A stretch of DNA of 64,000 nucleotides from Dinoroseobacter sp049801095 (GTDB lineage Bacteria > Pseudomonadota > Alphaproteobacteria > Rhodobacterales > Rhodobacteraceae): NCBI RefSeq assembly GCF_049801095.1, contig NZ_JBNAGH010000004.1:286207-350206 (forward strand), in the 5' to 3' direction. Shown piece by piece: positions 8,693 through 15,990 of this stretch; within the stretch, counting starts at the first letter, position 1; every line of letters begins with the position of its first letter. Below the pieces are notes generated by a model, which had not been told where the DNA came from, did no database searches, and worked only from the letters and a program-made list of their open reading frames with translations. Made by a program: the position numbers and the translations under genes.

Positions 8693-9645
8693 AGCGGCTC
8701 GACCTGGGCCAGGATATCGCGCACCACGTCGCGCGGCTTGCGCCCATCGGCCACCGCGCGCCAGCTCAGCACCATCCGGTGCGCCAGGGCATCTCCGGCG
8801 AGCTCCGCCACATCCTCGGGGATCGCGTAATCCCGGCCCTGCAACAGGGCGCGCGCCCGGGCCGCCGCCGCCAGCGCCAGCGAGCCCCGGGGCGAGACGG
8901 CGTGCTCCACATCCGCCGCGAGCGGGCCCTCGCGCGTGGCCATCACGAGCCGGACGATATAGTCCCGCAGCTCCGGCGCCAGATGGATGCCGCGCACCTC
9001 GGCCCGCGCCGCGTTCAACGCCTCCAGAGACAGGGACTGACCCGGCACGGGGCCCGCCTGGGTTTCGGCCTCCACCAGATCGAGGATCTGACGCTCGGTC
9101 TCGGGGCCCGGCAGGTCCAGCACCGTGTGCAGCAGGAACCGGTCAAGCTGCGCCTCGGGCAGCGGGAAGGTCCCGTCATGCTCGATCGGGTTCTGGGTCG
9201 CCACGACCAGAAACGGCTCCGGCAGAGGGTGCGTTTCGACCCCCGCGGTCACCTGCTGCTCGGCCATGGCCTCCAGCAGGGCCGATTGCACCTTGGGCGG
9301 CGCGCGGTTGATCTCGTCGACCAGCACGAGGTTGTTGAAGACCGGGCCGCGCACGAACTCAAACGCCCCGTCCTGGGGCTTGTAAACCGGCGTGCCCGTC
9401 ACGTCCGAGGGCATGAGGTCCGGCGTACACTGGATCCGGGCAAAACTGCCCTCCACCGCATCCGACAGCCACTTCACCGCCCGGGTCTTGGCGAGCCCCG
9501 GCGCCCCTTCGATCAGAAGATGCCCATCCGCCAGCAGCGCCACGAGGAGCCGTTCGATCAGCGCTTCATGGCCTACAAGACCTGCTGCGAGATGGGCGCT
9601 CAATGCAGCGACACCCGCGTCGCGGGGGGTCGGTCTTGTATCCAT
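8689..9645 (-). CDS. moxR: MoxR-family AAA+ ATPase
   Basis: 318 residues. Walker A GAPGLAKT at 47-54, Walker B VLVDEINR with D110-E111, sensor region VVATQNPIEHDGTFPLPEAQLDRF, and a C-terminal lid. MoxR ATPases work as chaperones in the maturation of periplasmic metallo- or quinoprotein complexes together with vWA proteins. It is the first gene of the seven-gene overlapping operon and is preceded by a strong ribosome-binding site (GAGGAGGA). Pairing on the same replicon with pqqABCDE fits an mxaR-like role for a PQQ dehydrogenase, but no dehydrogenase gene is in the window. Confidence 0.93.
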   Translation of the reverse strand: MDTRPTPRDAGVAALSAHLAAGLVGHEALIERLLVALLADGHLLIEGAPGLAKTRAVKWLSDAVEGSFARIQCTPDLMPSDVTGTPVYKPQDGAFEFVRGPVFNNLVLVDEINRAPPKVQSALLEAMAEQQVTAGVETHPLPEPFLVVATQNPIEHDGTFPLPEAQLDRFLLHTVLDLPGPETERQILDLVEAETQAGPVPGQSLSLEALNAARAEVRGIHLAPELRDYIVRLVMATREGPLAADVEHAVSPRGSLALAAAARARALLQGRDYAIPEDVAELAGDALAHRMVLSWRAVADGRKPRDVVRDILAQVEPL

Positions 9646-9700
9646 GTGTCCTCCTCACCGCCGTCGGCGCGGCGTTCCCATCACGGTAGCCGAGGACATG

Positions 9701-9712
9701 GTTTGCGCAAAC
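9701..9712. promoter_or_regulatory. 12-bp palindrome in the moxR promoter region
   Basis: GTTTGCGCAAAC is a perfect palindrome 56 bp upstream of the moxR start codon, in the 153-bp gap that should hold the promoter of the seven-gene operon. It may bind a dimeric regulator such as the LuxR-type protein encoded at 2870-3589. No footprint evidence can be given from sequence. Confidence 0.4.
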
Positions 9713-9798
9713 ACCGCAGAAAGTCTTAACCGCGCGCCGCCCCGATGGGCGCCCGCGCCAGCAGAAACCCGGACCGACCCCGCGCCCTGGATCTCCGT

Positions 9799-10716
9799 TT
9801 AGATCTCCGGGCGCTGGCACCCGGGGGCAAAGATCTCGGCAAAGCGCGGGTCGTCCATGGTCTCCTGCGCCTGCACCAGCAGCCGGTCGTATTCCACATC
9901 GATATACTCGATGAAGGCCGGCTCCACGGTCTGGTCCACCGGCGCCTGTGCCACCGCATGGAGCATGAAGACATCGAACGCGCATAGCCCCGGCGGGTTC
10001 GAGTTCAACAGCCCCCGCATGAAGGCCCGGCTCTCCCAGTTCAGCCGGTGCAGGTTCGTCGGCAGCTCCTGCAACTTGGACTGAAACTCCGCCGCCCGAT
10101 CAAAGAGCAGGATATCCATCCCGAAGGTGAAGGACTGAAACAGCTCCTCGATCAGGATCGACTTGTAAAACAGGGTCTCCAGCGCGCCGAGCCGGTTCAG
10201 CGCGGGCTGCTTGACCATGATATGGGTCCCCAGCCCCCGGCGCCCGAAAAAGGTCTGCGCCATGGCCGGAGACGAGACCGCATAGGACCGCCGATCCGGC
10301 AGGCCCAGCTGATAGGTCTGGTTCAGCCAGCGCAGGTCATTGGAGAGATCCCCATTGGGCGGATAGCCGGAATAGAGCCGCAGGATCACCGTCCGTCCGG
10401 CCCCGCAATTGGCCGCACTCCGCCCCGCATAGCGCATGGTCAGGGGCTTGCCGAAGACGTGATGGGCCAGATCCCGAAAGGTGTTGATGATCGCAAGCGA
10501 GGCCGGATGCGGCTTCTCCCCCACCAGACACAGGCTCGCCCCCGCCAGATCCCGCCCGTTGATATGCACCGGGATCGACATGTCCCGACCCACCATGGTC
10601 GTGCGCAGCTCGTAATTCCAGCCGCGCTTTGCCAGATCGACAAAGGTCGCCCGGTCCGCATGGGCGGCTGTCGCCAGCGCCAGGGCACAAAGAATCGTCA
10701 GAAGCAGGGATCGCAT
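9799..10716 (-). CDS. Secreted protein of unknown function
   Basis: 305 residues from ATG 10716, where a clear signal peptide begins (MRSLLLTILCALALATAAHA); the open frame upstream of it is not coding. The mature part has a motif IEELFQSFTFGMD followed by LNWESRAFMRGLLN and ends PGCQRPEI. The EEL-x-QS segment loosely recalls secreted DUF2927 proteins of Rhodobacterales, but I cannot assign it securely. It lies 153 bp upstream of moxR in the same direction, so it might belong to the mox accessory unit, or be independent. Confidence 0.7.
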   Translation of the reverse strand: MRSLLLTILCALALATAAHADRATFVDLAKRGWNYELRTTMVGRDMSIPVHINGRDLAGASLCLVGEKPHPASLAIINTFRDLAHHVFGKPLTMRYAGRSAANCGAGRTVILRLYSGYPPNGDLSNDLRWLNQTYQLGLPDRRSYAVSSPAMAQTFFGRRGLGTHIMVKQPALNRLGALETLFYKSILIEELFQSFTFGMDILLFDRAAEFQSKLQELPTNLHRLNWESRAFMRGLLNSNPPGLCAFDVFMLHAVAQAPVDQTVEPAFIEYIDVEYDRLLVQAQETMDDPRFAEIFAPGCQRPEI

Positions 10717-10928
10717 AGGGGGCCTCCAATGGGATGAAAGTAGTCGAGGACCCTTAGCCGTCCAATAATACCAAGGGTTGCCCCCCATCCGAGCCCGGAA
10801 AGGCCGCGGAATTGAGCGCTCGGGGCAGGTCCGCGCCCCCGATCTGCACAGGCACCGCCCCGCGCCCCCAGGGCAGCACGCGGCAGTTTCCCGTTGTGCG
10901 CGCGGCTCGGTCGGGCCAGCATCTCGCC

Positions 10929-12953
10929 ATGACACACGCCTTTCGCGCCCTGCTGACCGCCCTCGCCCTCCTGCTGCACCCAATGGCCGCTGCCGCCCAG
11001 CAGATCGAGCCCCGCCTGCTCGCCTCTGTGGTGTCGGTCCTGCCGGTCTGGCCCGGGCAGGTCCAGGGCGGCGCAGGCACCCGCCCCGGCCTCGCCCCCG
11101 AAGGCAGCGGCGTGGCCATCGCGCCGGGGGTCATCGCCACTGCCTGGCATGTGATCGAGCCCGCCGAACGGATCGACATCCGGCTCTCGGACGGGCGCAT
11201 CCTGCCCGCCGAGCTCATCGCCGGGGACGCGGCCACCGACATCGCGCTCCTGGCCATCGCGGCCAGCCCCCCTGCCCTGCCCCGCGCCGAGCAGGTCACC
11301 CTGACCGAGCCGGTCTGCGCCATCGGCAACGCCTTTGGCCTCGGCCTCTCGGTCAGTTGCGGCGTGGTCTCCGCCACCGGGGTCAGCAATGCGGGCTTCA
11401 ACCCGGTCGAGGATTTCGTCCAGACCGATGCCGCCATCAATCCCGGCATGTCCGGCGGCGCGCTGGTCACCGCCGATGGTCGGCTGGCGGGCCTGATCTC
11501 GGCCATTTTCGCCTCCGAAACCGACAGCAATATCGGCATCAATTTCGCCGTTTCCGCCCCGCTCCTGGACCGGGTGAGCGCAGCCCTCCTGACGGATGGG
11601 ATCGCGCGCTACCCCCGCCCGGGCTGGCGGCTCGCCATGCCGGATCGCGACGTGCTTGCCCGGATCGCCGCGCCGCAAATCGCGGATCTGGAGGCGGACG
11701 GCCCCGCCGCCCGCGCGGGGCTCCAACCTGGGGATCTGGTCCTGCGCATTGGCTCCCGCCCGGTCCGCACCCCGCGCGACGGGATCGCCGCCCTCGCCCT
11801 GCTGCCCCAGGACGCGCCAAGCGTGGCGATCACCCTCGAGCGCGACGGTCAGGTGCAAGAGCTGGTGATGGACCTCCGCGCCCCCGACACCGGGACGCAG
11901 AGCGTGCAAAGCCTCGGCGATTGCCCCCATCCCGCCCCGGTTTGCCAGATGCGGCAGGCGGTCTTCCCGATCTCCAGCTTCGATCCCGTGGGCAGCGCCA
12001 CCCGGATCGGGCCCGACCTGCTGGTGACGAACCGCCATGTGGTCGGCGACCGGCGCGATGCGGTGGTCCACACGCCCGCCGGGCCGCGCGGGGCGCGAGT
12101 CCTGCCCTCCGCCTATCCCGGCGATCTGGTGCTGCTCTCGGTGGATGGTCTGCCCGAGCAGGGCGCGATCCCGCCCCTTGAGGACGGCGCGCGCGCCACG
12201 GGCGATCTCTATGTGGTCGGCGCCGATATCTCCCGCGCCGAGATCCGCGTGTTCGAGCCGGGCGGCCTCATCGCGCCCCCTGCCACGGGCGCGGAGCTTG
12301 GCCGTCTCCACACCCGCGCGCGGATGCAACCGGGGGTCAGCGGCGGCGCGCTGCTGGACGCAGAGGGGCAGCTTCTGGGCATCGCCGTCGGCGGCGGGGA
12401 TGGCCGCTACGAGGCAATCCCCCTGCGCGATCTGACCCGCCTCATCGCCCTGCAGGAGGATCCCACGGCCGAGCCCATCACCGAGACGCTCGGCACCGCC
12501 TTTGCCGCCTGCGCCACAGCTCTGGAGGACGCGCGCAGCACGCCGCCCGATCCCACCCGCCTCGCCGAGACCTGCGCCGCGGGTCAGAACCACGGCCAGC
12601 TTCTGGAGGCCGGGCGCGCCCTCTCCCAGCTTGGCGCGTTCGAGGCCGCCGCCACCCTCCATGGCGCCGCGGTCGAGCAGGTCCCGAACTCGATCAATGC
12701 CCGCATGTCGCTTCTGGTGTCCCTGCAACTGGGCGCGCGCTTTGCCGAGATGACGCCCCATGCCCGCTGGCTGATGACCGCCGCGCCGGACGACCCGCAA
12801 GCCCTGCGCTTTTCGATCCAGTCCGGGGTCTGGGGCGGCGATCCGGACCTGGCAGAGACCGGATATCAGGCTCTTCTCAAGGCCGATCCGATCCAGGCCC
12901 AGGCCGCGCGCCGCTTCATCGATGCCGCCCCGCCTGCGCCCAGCCCGCGCTAG
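10929..12953 (+). CDS. Secreted tandem trypsin-fold serine protease with PDZ and TPR parts
   Basis: 674 residues from ATG 10929, where a signal peptide begins (FRALLTALALLLHPMAAAAQ); a longer frame to 10812 lacks it. First protease domain: His74 (TAWHVIEP), Asp104 (ATDIALL), Ser175 (NPGMSGGAL). A PDZ-like domain follows near 245-315 (GPAARAGLQPGDLVLRIGS). Second protease domain: His370 (VTNRHVVG), Asp399 (PGDLVLLS), Ser471 (QPGVSGGALL). Residues 560-660 look like TPR helices. Deg/HtrA enzymes have one catalytic domain; here two apparently complete triads sit in one chain around the PDZ. It is periplasmic and may act in envelope protein quality control. It is transcribed divergently from the unknown secreted protein and converges with a subtilase. 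Confidence 0.85.
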   Translation: MTHAFRALLTALALLLHPMAAAAQQIEPRLLASVVSVLPVWPGQVQGGAGTRPGLAPEGSGVAIAPGVIATAWHVIEPAERIDIRLSDGRILPAELIAGDAATDIALLAIAASPPALPRAEQVTLTEPVCAIGNAFGLGLSVSCGVVSATGVSNAGFNPVEDFVQTDAAINPGMSGGALVTADGRLAGLISAIFASETDSNIGINFAVSAPLLDRVSAALLTDGIARYPRPGWRLAMPDRDVLARIAAPQIADLEADGPAARAGLQPGDLVLRIGSRPVRTPRDGIAALALLPQDAPSVAITLERDGQVQELVMDLRAPDTGTQSVQSLGDCPHPAPVCQMRQAVFPISSFDPVGSATRIGPDLLVTNRHVVGDRRDAVVHTPAGPRGARVLPSAYPGDLVLLSVDGLPEQGAIPPLEDGARATGDLYVVGADISRAEIRVFEPGGLIAPPATGAELGRLHTRARMQPGVSGGALLDAEGQLLGIAVGGGDGRYEAIPLRDLTRLIALQEDPTAEPITETLGTAFAACATALEDARSTPPDPTRLAETCAAGQNHGQLLEAGRALSQLGAFEAAATLHGAAVEQVPNSINARMSLLVSLQLGARFAEMTPHARWLMTAAPDDPQALRFSIQSGVWGGDPDLAETGYQALLKADPIQAQAARRFIDAAPPAPSPR

Positions 12954-12967
12954 CCCCTTCTGCGGGC

Positions 12968-14248
12968 TCAGTCCTGCAACGGGTCCGCGATCCAGCCCAC
13001 GGCCAGCACGCCCGCCCGCTCAAAGGGCGATGGCACCGCCCGGGCAAAGATCCGCGTCCGCAGCTCTGCCGCGCTCAGCCCCGGCTCCGCCGCAAGGATC
13101 CGCGCCGCCAGGGCCGCCAGCCGCGGCACCGCATAGCTCGACCCGGAGGCCACGCCCTTGGCGCCCCGGAAATCCGTGATCTCGAGGTTTTCCGCCGGCA
13201 GCATGAGGTCCACATGCGCCGCGCCCCAGTTCGAGCCTGTCGCCAGCCGCCCGAACCCATCCGCCGAGGTCACGGTGATCACATGCTCCGAGGCCAGCGC
13301 CGCCGGATAGATCGGCCGCGCATCGATATCGACCCCGTCATTGCCCGCCGAAACAATGGCCAGCATGTCCCTGGCCTCCAGCACCTCGAGGAACCGGGTC
13401 CAGTCCTCCAACCGTCGACTGCCCAGAGGCATGGCCACGATCCGCGCCCCCGCCGCGTGAGCCTCGGTCAAAGCCGCCCCCAACCGCGCCATATCGGGCC
13501 GGGGATAGCGATAGGGGATCATCGCCGCCCCCGGCGCCTCGCGCACGAACACCGAGGCCACCGTGGTGCCATGGCGGATCGGAAAGAACGCCCCCCGCGC
13601 CACGTCTCCGTCATAGGGATAGGGGTCGAGATCCCAGAAATCATAGCCCAGAGGCCGCCCGATCTCGTCCCGCGCCAGCTGATCCCGGAACAGCGGCAGA
13701 TCATAGGCGAGCCCGGAATCCACGAAGGCCACGCGCGGCCCACCCGGATCCCGCCCCTCGGGCCAGGGCGCCTGCAGGGTCTCGGTCCAGCGCAGGGTCG
13801 CAAGATCCCCGTCGAGCTGGTCGAGATAGCGATACGCCCCCTCTCCCGCCCGGATCGCCCGCGCCGATTGCACAATGCAGGACCCGTCGGCAATCGCCTG
13901 CATCGCGGGCTCCGGCCCCTCGGGACCCGGCGCATACCAGGCCATGCGGAACTGAAACGGCCGCCCATTCACCACCCGCTGCTCCAACCGCAACTCCCCG
14001 GCATCGGGCGTGGCCAGGGTCACCCGCACCCGACGCGGCGCGACCGGATCAGGCCAGGCCTCTTCCCTCAGCATCCAGGTGCCCGGCAGCGCGGTCTGCG
14101 CGTCAAACCCGCTGAGTGTCTCCAGCGGGCAGACCGCCTCGGCCACACGGGCCAGCCAATCCCGCCCATCCTGCGCCCGGGCCGTCCCACTCCACAGAAG
14201 CAGGGTCAAACCACAGAGCACAGACCGAGAGACAAGGGAGGTCACCAT
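12968..14248 (-). CDS. Secreted subtilisin-family (S8) serine protease
   Basis: 426 residues with signal peptide (VLCGLTLLLWSGTARA). An N-terminal domain of about 165 residues with several cysteines precedes the S8 domain. The catalytic triad is complete: Asp177 (VAFVDSGL), His226 (RHGTTVAS), Ser371 (ASGSSYAVPR), and oxyanion Asn303 (SAGND). The Ser motif is GSSxAxP instead of GTSxAxP. It converges with the tandem trypsin-like protease gene, 14 bp between stops, so two envelope proteases of unrelated folds sit side by side. The target is unknown. Confidence 0.88.
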   Translation of the reverse strand: MVTSLVSRSVLCGLTLLLWSGTARAQDGRDWLARVAEAVCPLETLSGFDAQTALPGTWMLREEAWPDPVAPRRVRVTLATPDAGELRLEQRVVNGRPFQFRMAWYAPGPEGPEPAMQAIADGSCIVQSARAIRAGEGAYRYLDQLDGDLATLRWTETLQAPWPEGRDPGGPRVAFVDSGLAYDLPLFRDQLARDEIGRPLGYDFWDLDPYPYDGDVARGAFFPIRHGTTVASVFVREAPGAAMIPYRYPRPDMARLGAALTEAHAAGARIVAMPLGSRRLEDWTRFLEVLEARDMLAIVSAGNDGVDIDARPIYPAALASEHVITVTSADGFGRLATGSNWGAAHVDLMLPAENLEITDFRGAKGVASGSSYAVPRLAALAARILAAEPGLSAAELRTRIFARAVPSPFERAGVLAVGWIADPLQD

Positions 14249-14302
14249 GCCCGAAGAGTGGCGCAGAACGCGCAGAGGTCAATCGCCAAACCCGGCACCG
14301 CC

Positions 14303-15481
14303 CTAGGGCGCGTCAAACGCATCGGGCTGCAACTCCCGCCAGAAAGCGATGATCGCCCGGGCGTTGCGCGGCGACATCCAGCCATGGCGCTCGAAATCCC
14401 CGCGCGCCTCCGGCGTGTCGAGCTGTGCCGCAAAAAGCCGCCGATCCGCATCCCGCTGGGTCGGCGACCGCCCCGCAATGATCCCCTGCACCCGCTTGAG
14501 CTGATCCGCCCGGCTGCCGGGATCAGGCTCTGAAACAGGCTCTTCAACAGGGGTTTGCGCCTCACTCAGCACCGCCGTCAGATACCCGACCGGACTACGC
14601 ACCCCCTCGCGCCCATCGACATAATCGAGCTTTGCCGCCACATCCGCCTCCCCGTGATCGCGCAACCATTGCCGCGCCAGCCGGTCACTGGCCCCCAAAG
14701 CCCGCAGCCGCGCATAGACCGGGCCCGTGCGCAGCCCCTCCCCGTCATCAATGTTCAGAATCGACAGCTGCGGGTTCCGCGCGATCAGAAACCGGATCTC
14801 CGCGACCTGCCGCCCCCGCTTGCGCGTCTCCGGCGTCACCACGATGTCCGACGTGCGGTTCACCTCCGCCACGGCGGGCTTGATGATCTTCGCGTTCAGG
14901 TGCTTGTAACTCTCGTAATAGGCACTGCCATCGACCCCCATCAGCCGCCGGAACAGCTCCAGCGACCACCAGCCCGTGGACCCCGTGCGCACGAACCGAA
15001 AACAGTTCTCGTAAAGCGCCAGCGCATGGCCCGAGGTAAAGCGCCGCTGGATATCCAGGTTGATCAGGGCAAAGACCTTGGGATCATGCAGTTTCTCCGC
15101 CAGTGCTGCCGAATACCCGTATTCGCACACCCCGTCCTTCAGCTTGGCATAGGCCAGAAGGCTCGAAATCCCCCATTCCTCCCGCCCGGTCTCGTCGAGC
15201 ATGTTCCACTCGGCCACCGTCTCCGCCAGCCCGCGCAGGGAGGCCTTGAGCGTCTCCATATCGTTGGAATTGTAGCCCACCATCTGACACAGGGTCCGCG
15301 CGTCGATCGCATGGGCGCTCCGCGTGGTCAGCGTGTCATAGGCGTTCAGCAACAGCACATTCGACAGCTTGCGCTGCAACAGCGTCAGCTTGCCGGAGAC
15401 GTGGATTGCGGCCACGTTTTTCTTCACGGATCCCCGACGGAGGGCTCCGGTCAGGCGATCCCGTTCGGGGAGGTCTGCCAT
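14303..15481 (-). CDS. Plasmid replication initiator, Rep_3/RepB superfamily
   Basis: 392 residues. The first 230 residues match Rep_3-type winged-helix initiators: IHVSGKLTLLQRKLSNVLL, MVGYNSNDMETLK, then RRFTSGHALALYENC and RFVRTGSTGWWSLELFRRLMG. The C-terminal part (SRADQLKRVQGIIAGR onward) is less conserved. Such proteins bind iterons at the origin of low-copy replicons. The gene is divergent from parAB across a 509-bp gap with direct and inverted repeats, the usual layout of roseobacter RepB-type plasmids or chromids. This is the main reason to call the molecule extrachromosomal. Confidence 0.88.
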   Translation of the reverse strand: MADLPERDRLTGALRRGSVKKNVAAIHVSGKLTLLQRKLSNVLLLNAYDTLTTRSAHAIDARTLCQMVGYNSNDMETLKASLRGLAETVAEWNMLDETGREEWGISSLLAYAKLKDGVCEYGYSAALAEKLHDPKVFALINLDIQRRFTSGHALALYENCFRFVRTGSTGWWSLELFRRLMGVDGSAYYESYKHLNAKIIKPAVAEVNRTSDIVVTPETRKRGRQVAEIRFLIARNPQLSILNIDDGEGLRTGPVYARLRALGASDRLARQWLRDHGEADVAAKLDYVDGREGVRSPVGYLTAVLSEAQTPVEEPVSEPDPGSRADQLKRVQGIIAGRSPTQRDADRRLFAAQLDTPEARGDFERHGWMSPRNARAIIAFWRELQPDAFDAP

Positions 15482-15580
15482 ATCTTGTCCAGTCTGCTCG
15501 ATTCGGACTTATCTTTTGCTTGAGTATCGGCCCGAAGGCACCCACAAACAAGAGGGGGCTGGGTTCCTTTGCATCGACGT

Positions 15581-15779
15581 GAAAGGCACCCGGATACGGG
15601 ATGGCCGGATTTGCTCGGGGACCCGTTTACGGGAGGCGTAGGGCCGGATCGACCCAAAACCGGGAAAAACCCTTGTGAAGAGCCTATACAAGGCCCCCTA
15701 CCCCGCGAATCGGCCCCGCTCGTCCCGTAGACAGGTGCCTTTCCTCCCGGAATCAGGCCCCCTGGGTCCTGTTTTCGGG
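15581..15779. repeat. Iteron-like repeats of the rep origin
   Basis: A core close to ACCCGNNTACGGG recurs: ACCCGGATACGGG at 15588, ACCCGTTTACGGG at 15621, ACCCAAAACCGGG at 15652, an inverted copy at 15724-15736 (reverse strand ACCTGTCTACGGG), and a weaker copy TCCTGTTTTCGGG at 15767. The first three are spaced 33 and 31 bp, about three helical turns. The first and the inverted copy also share the flank GAAAGGCACC, giving a 20-bp match in opposite orientation. This is what an initiator-binding iteron array looks like. Confidence 0.65.
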
Positions 15780-15831
15780 CACCCAACGCGGCTCAAGGCA
15801 TTGGTATTGTTGCGATAATTACACGCAAAGA

Positions 15832-15888
15832 CTCTAAAGATCTCAAAGATAATAAATCAACGGAGGCTGTTTTCTCTTTGATTTAGAG
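15832..15888. repeat. Long imperfect inverted repeat in the AT-rich origin segment
   Basis: CTCTAAA-GATC-TCAAAGA on the left is mirrored by TCTTTGATTTAGAG on the right (15875-15888), with a 25-bp centre. The left arm has a 4-bp insertion. It may be a binding site for ParA/ParB, the initiator or a host factor, or a strand-opening element. Confidence 0.5.
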
Positions 15889-15940
15889 ACATATTTCGCC
15901 CAGCAGCCCGTTCCGAGATTCACTTTGAGCCCTCGATGTG

Positions 15941-15970
15941 CGATATTTGCGAAAACATCAGCAATAATCG
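15941..15970. promoter_or_regulatory. Dyad just upstream of parA
   Basis: CGATATTTGC and GCAATAATCG form an inverted repeat (8 of 10 pairs) with a 10-bp centre, ending 20 bp before the parA start. Partition operons are normally autoregulated by ParA at such a site, so this is a candidate par operator. Confidence 0.45.
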
Positions 15971-15990
15971 AGCACATCACCGAGGACGCC

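Larger units (their letters stand above)
15482..15990. other. Putative replication origin (oriV) between rep and parA
   Basis: This 509-bp stretch has no convincing gene; the small frames in it are short and overlap repeats. The half nearest rep (15580-15780) contains iteron-like repeats in both orientations. The half nearest parA (15800-15990) is AT-rich relative to the surroundings and carries dyads. No clear DnaA box (TTATNCACA) was seen. Origin between initiator and parAB is the known arrangement in related replicons; function here is inferred. Confidence 0.7.

Noticed and set aside
6737..8830. 697-codon plus-strand open frame
   Set aside because: Antisense to the overlapping vWA, DUF4381 and DUF58 genes; its Arg/Pro/His-rich content is the typical reverse shadow of GC-rich genes, with no domain.
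10698..12800. 700-codon minus-strand open frame
   Set aside because: Lies fully antisense to the tandem protease gene, which has signal peptide and catalytic motifs; composition is shadow-like.
15451..15786. Small minus-strand frames in the rep-parA gap
   Set aside because: They run through the iteron repeats, have no ribosome-binding site and no family similarity.
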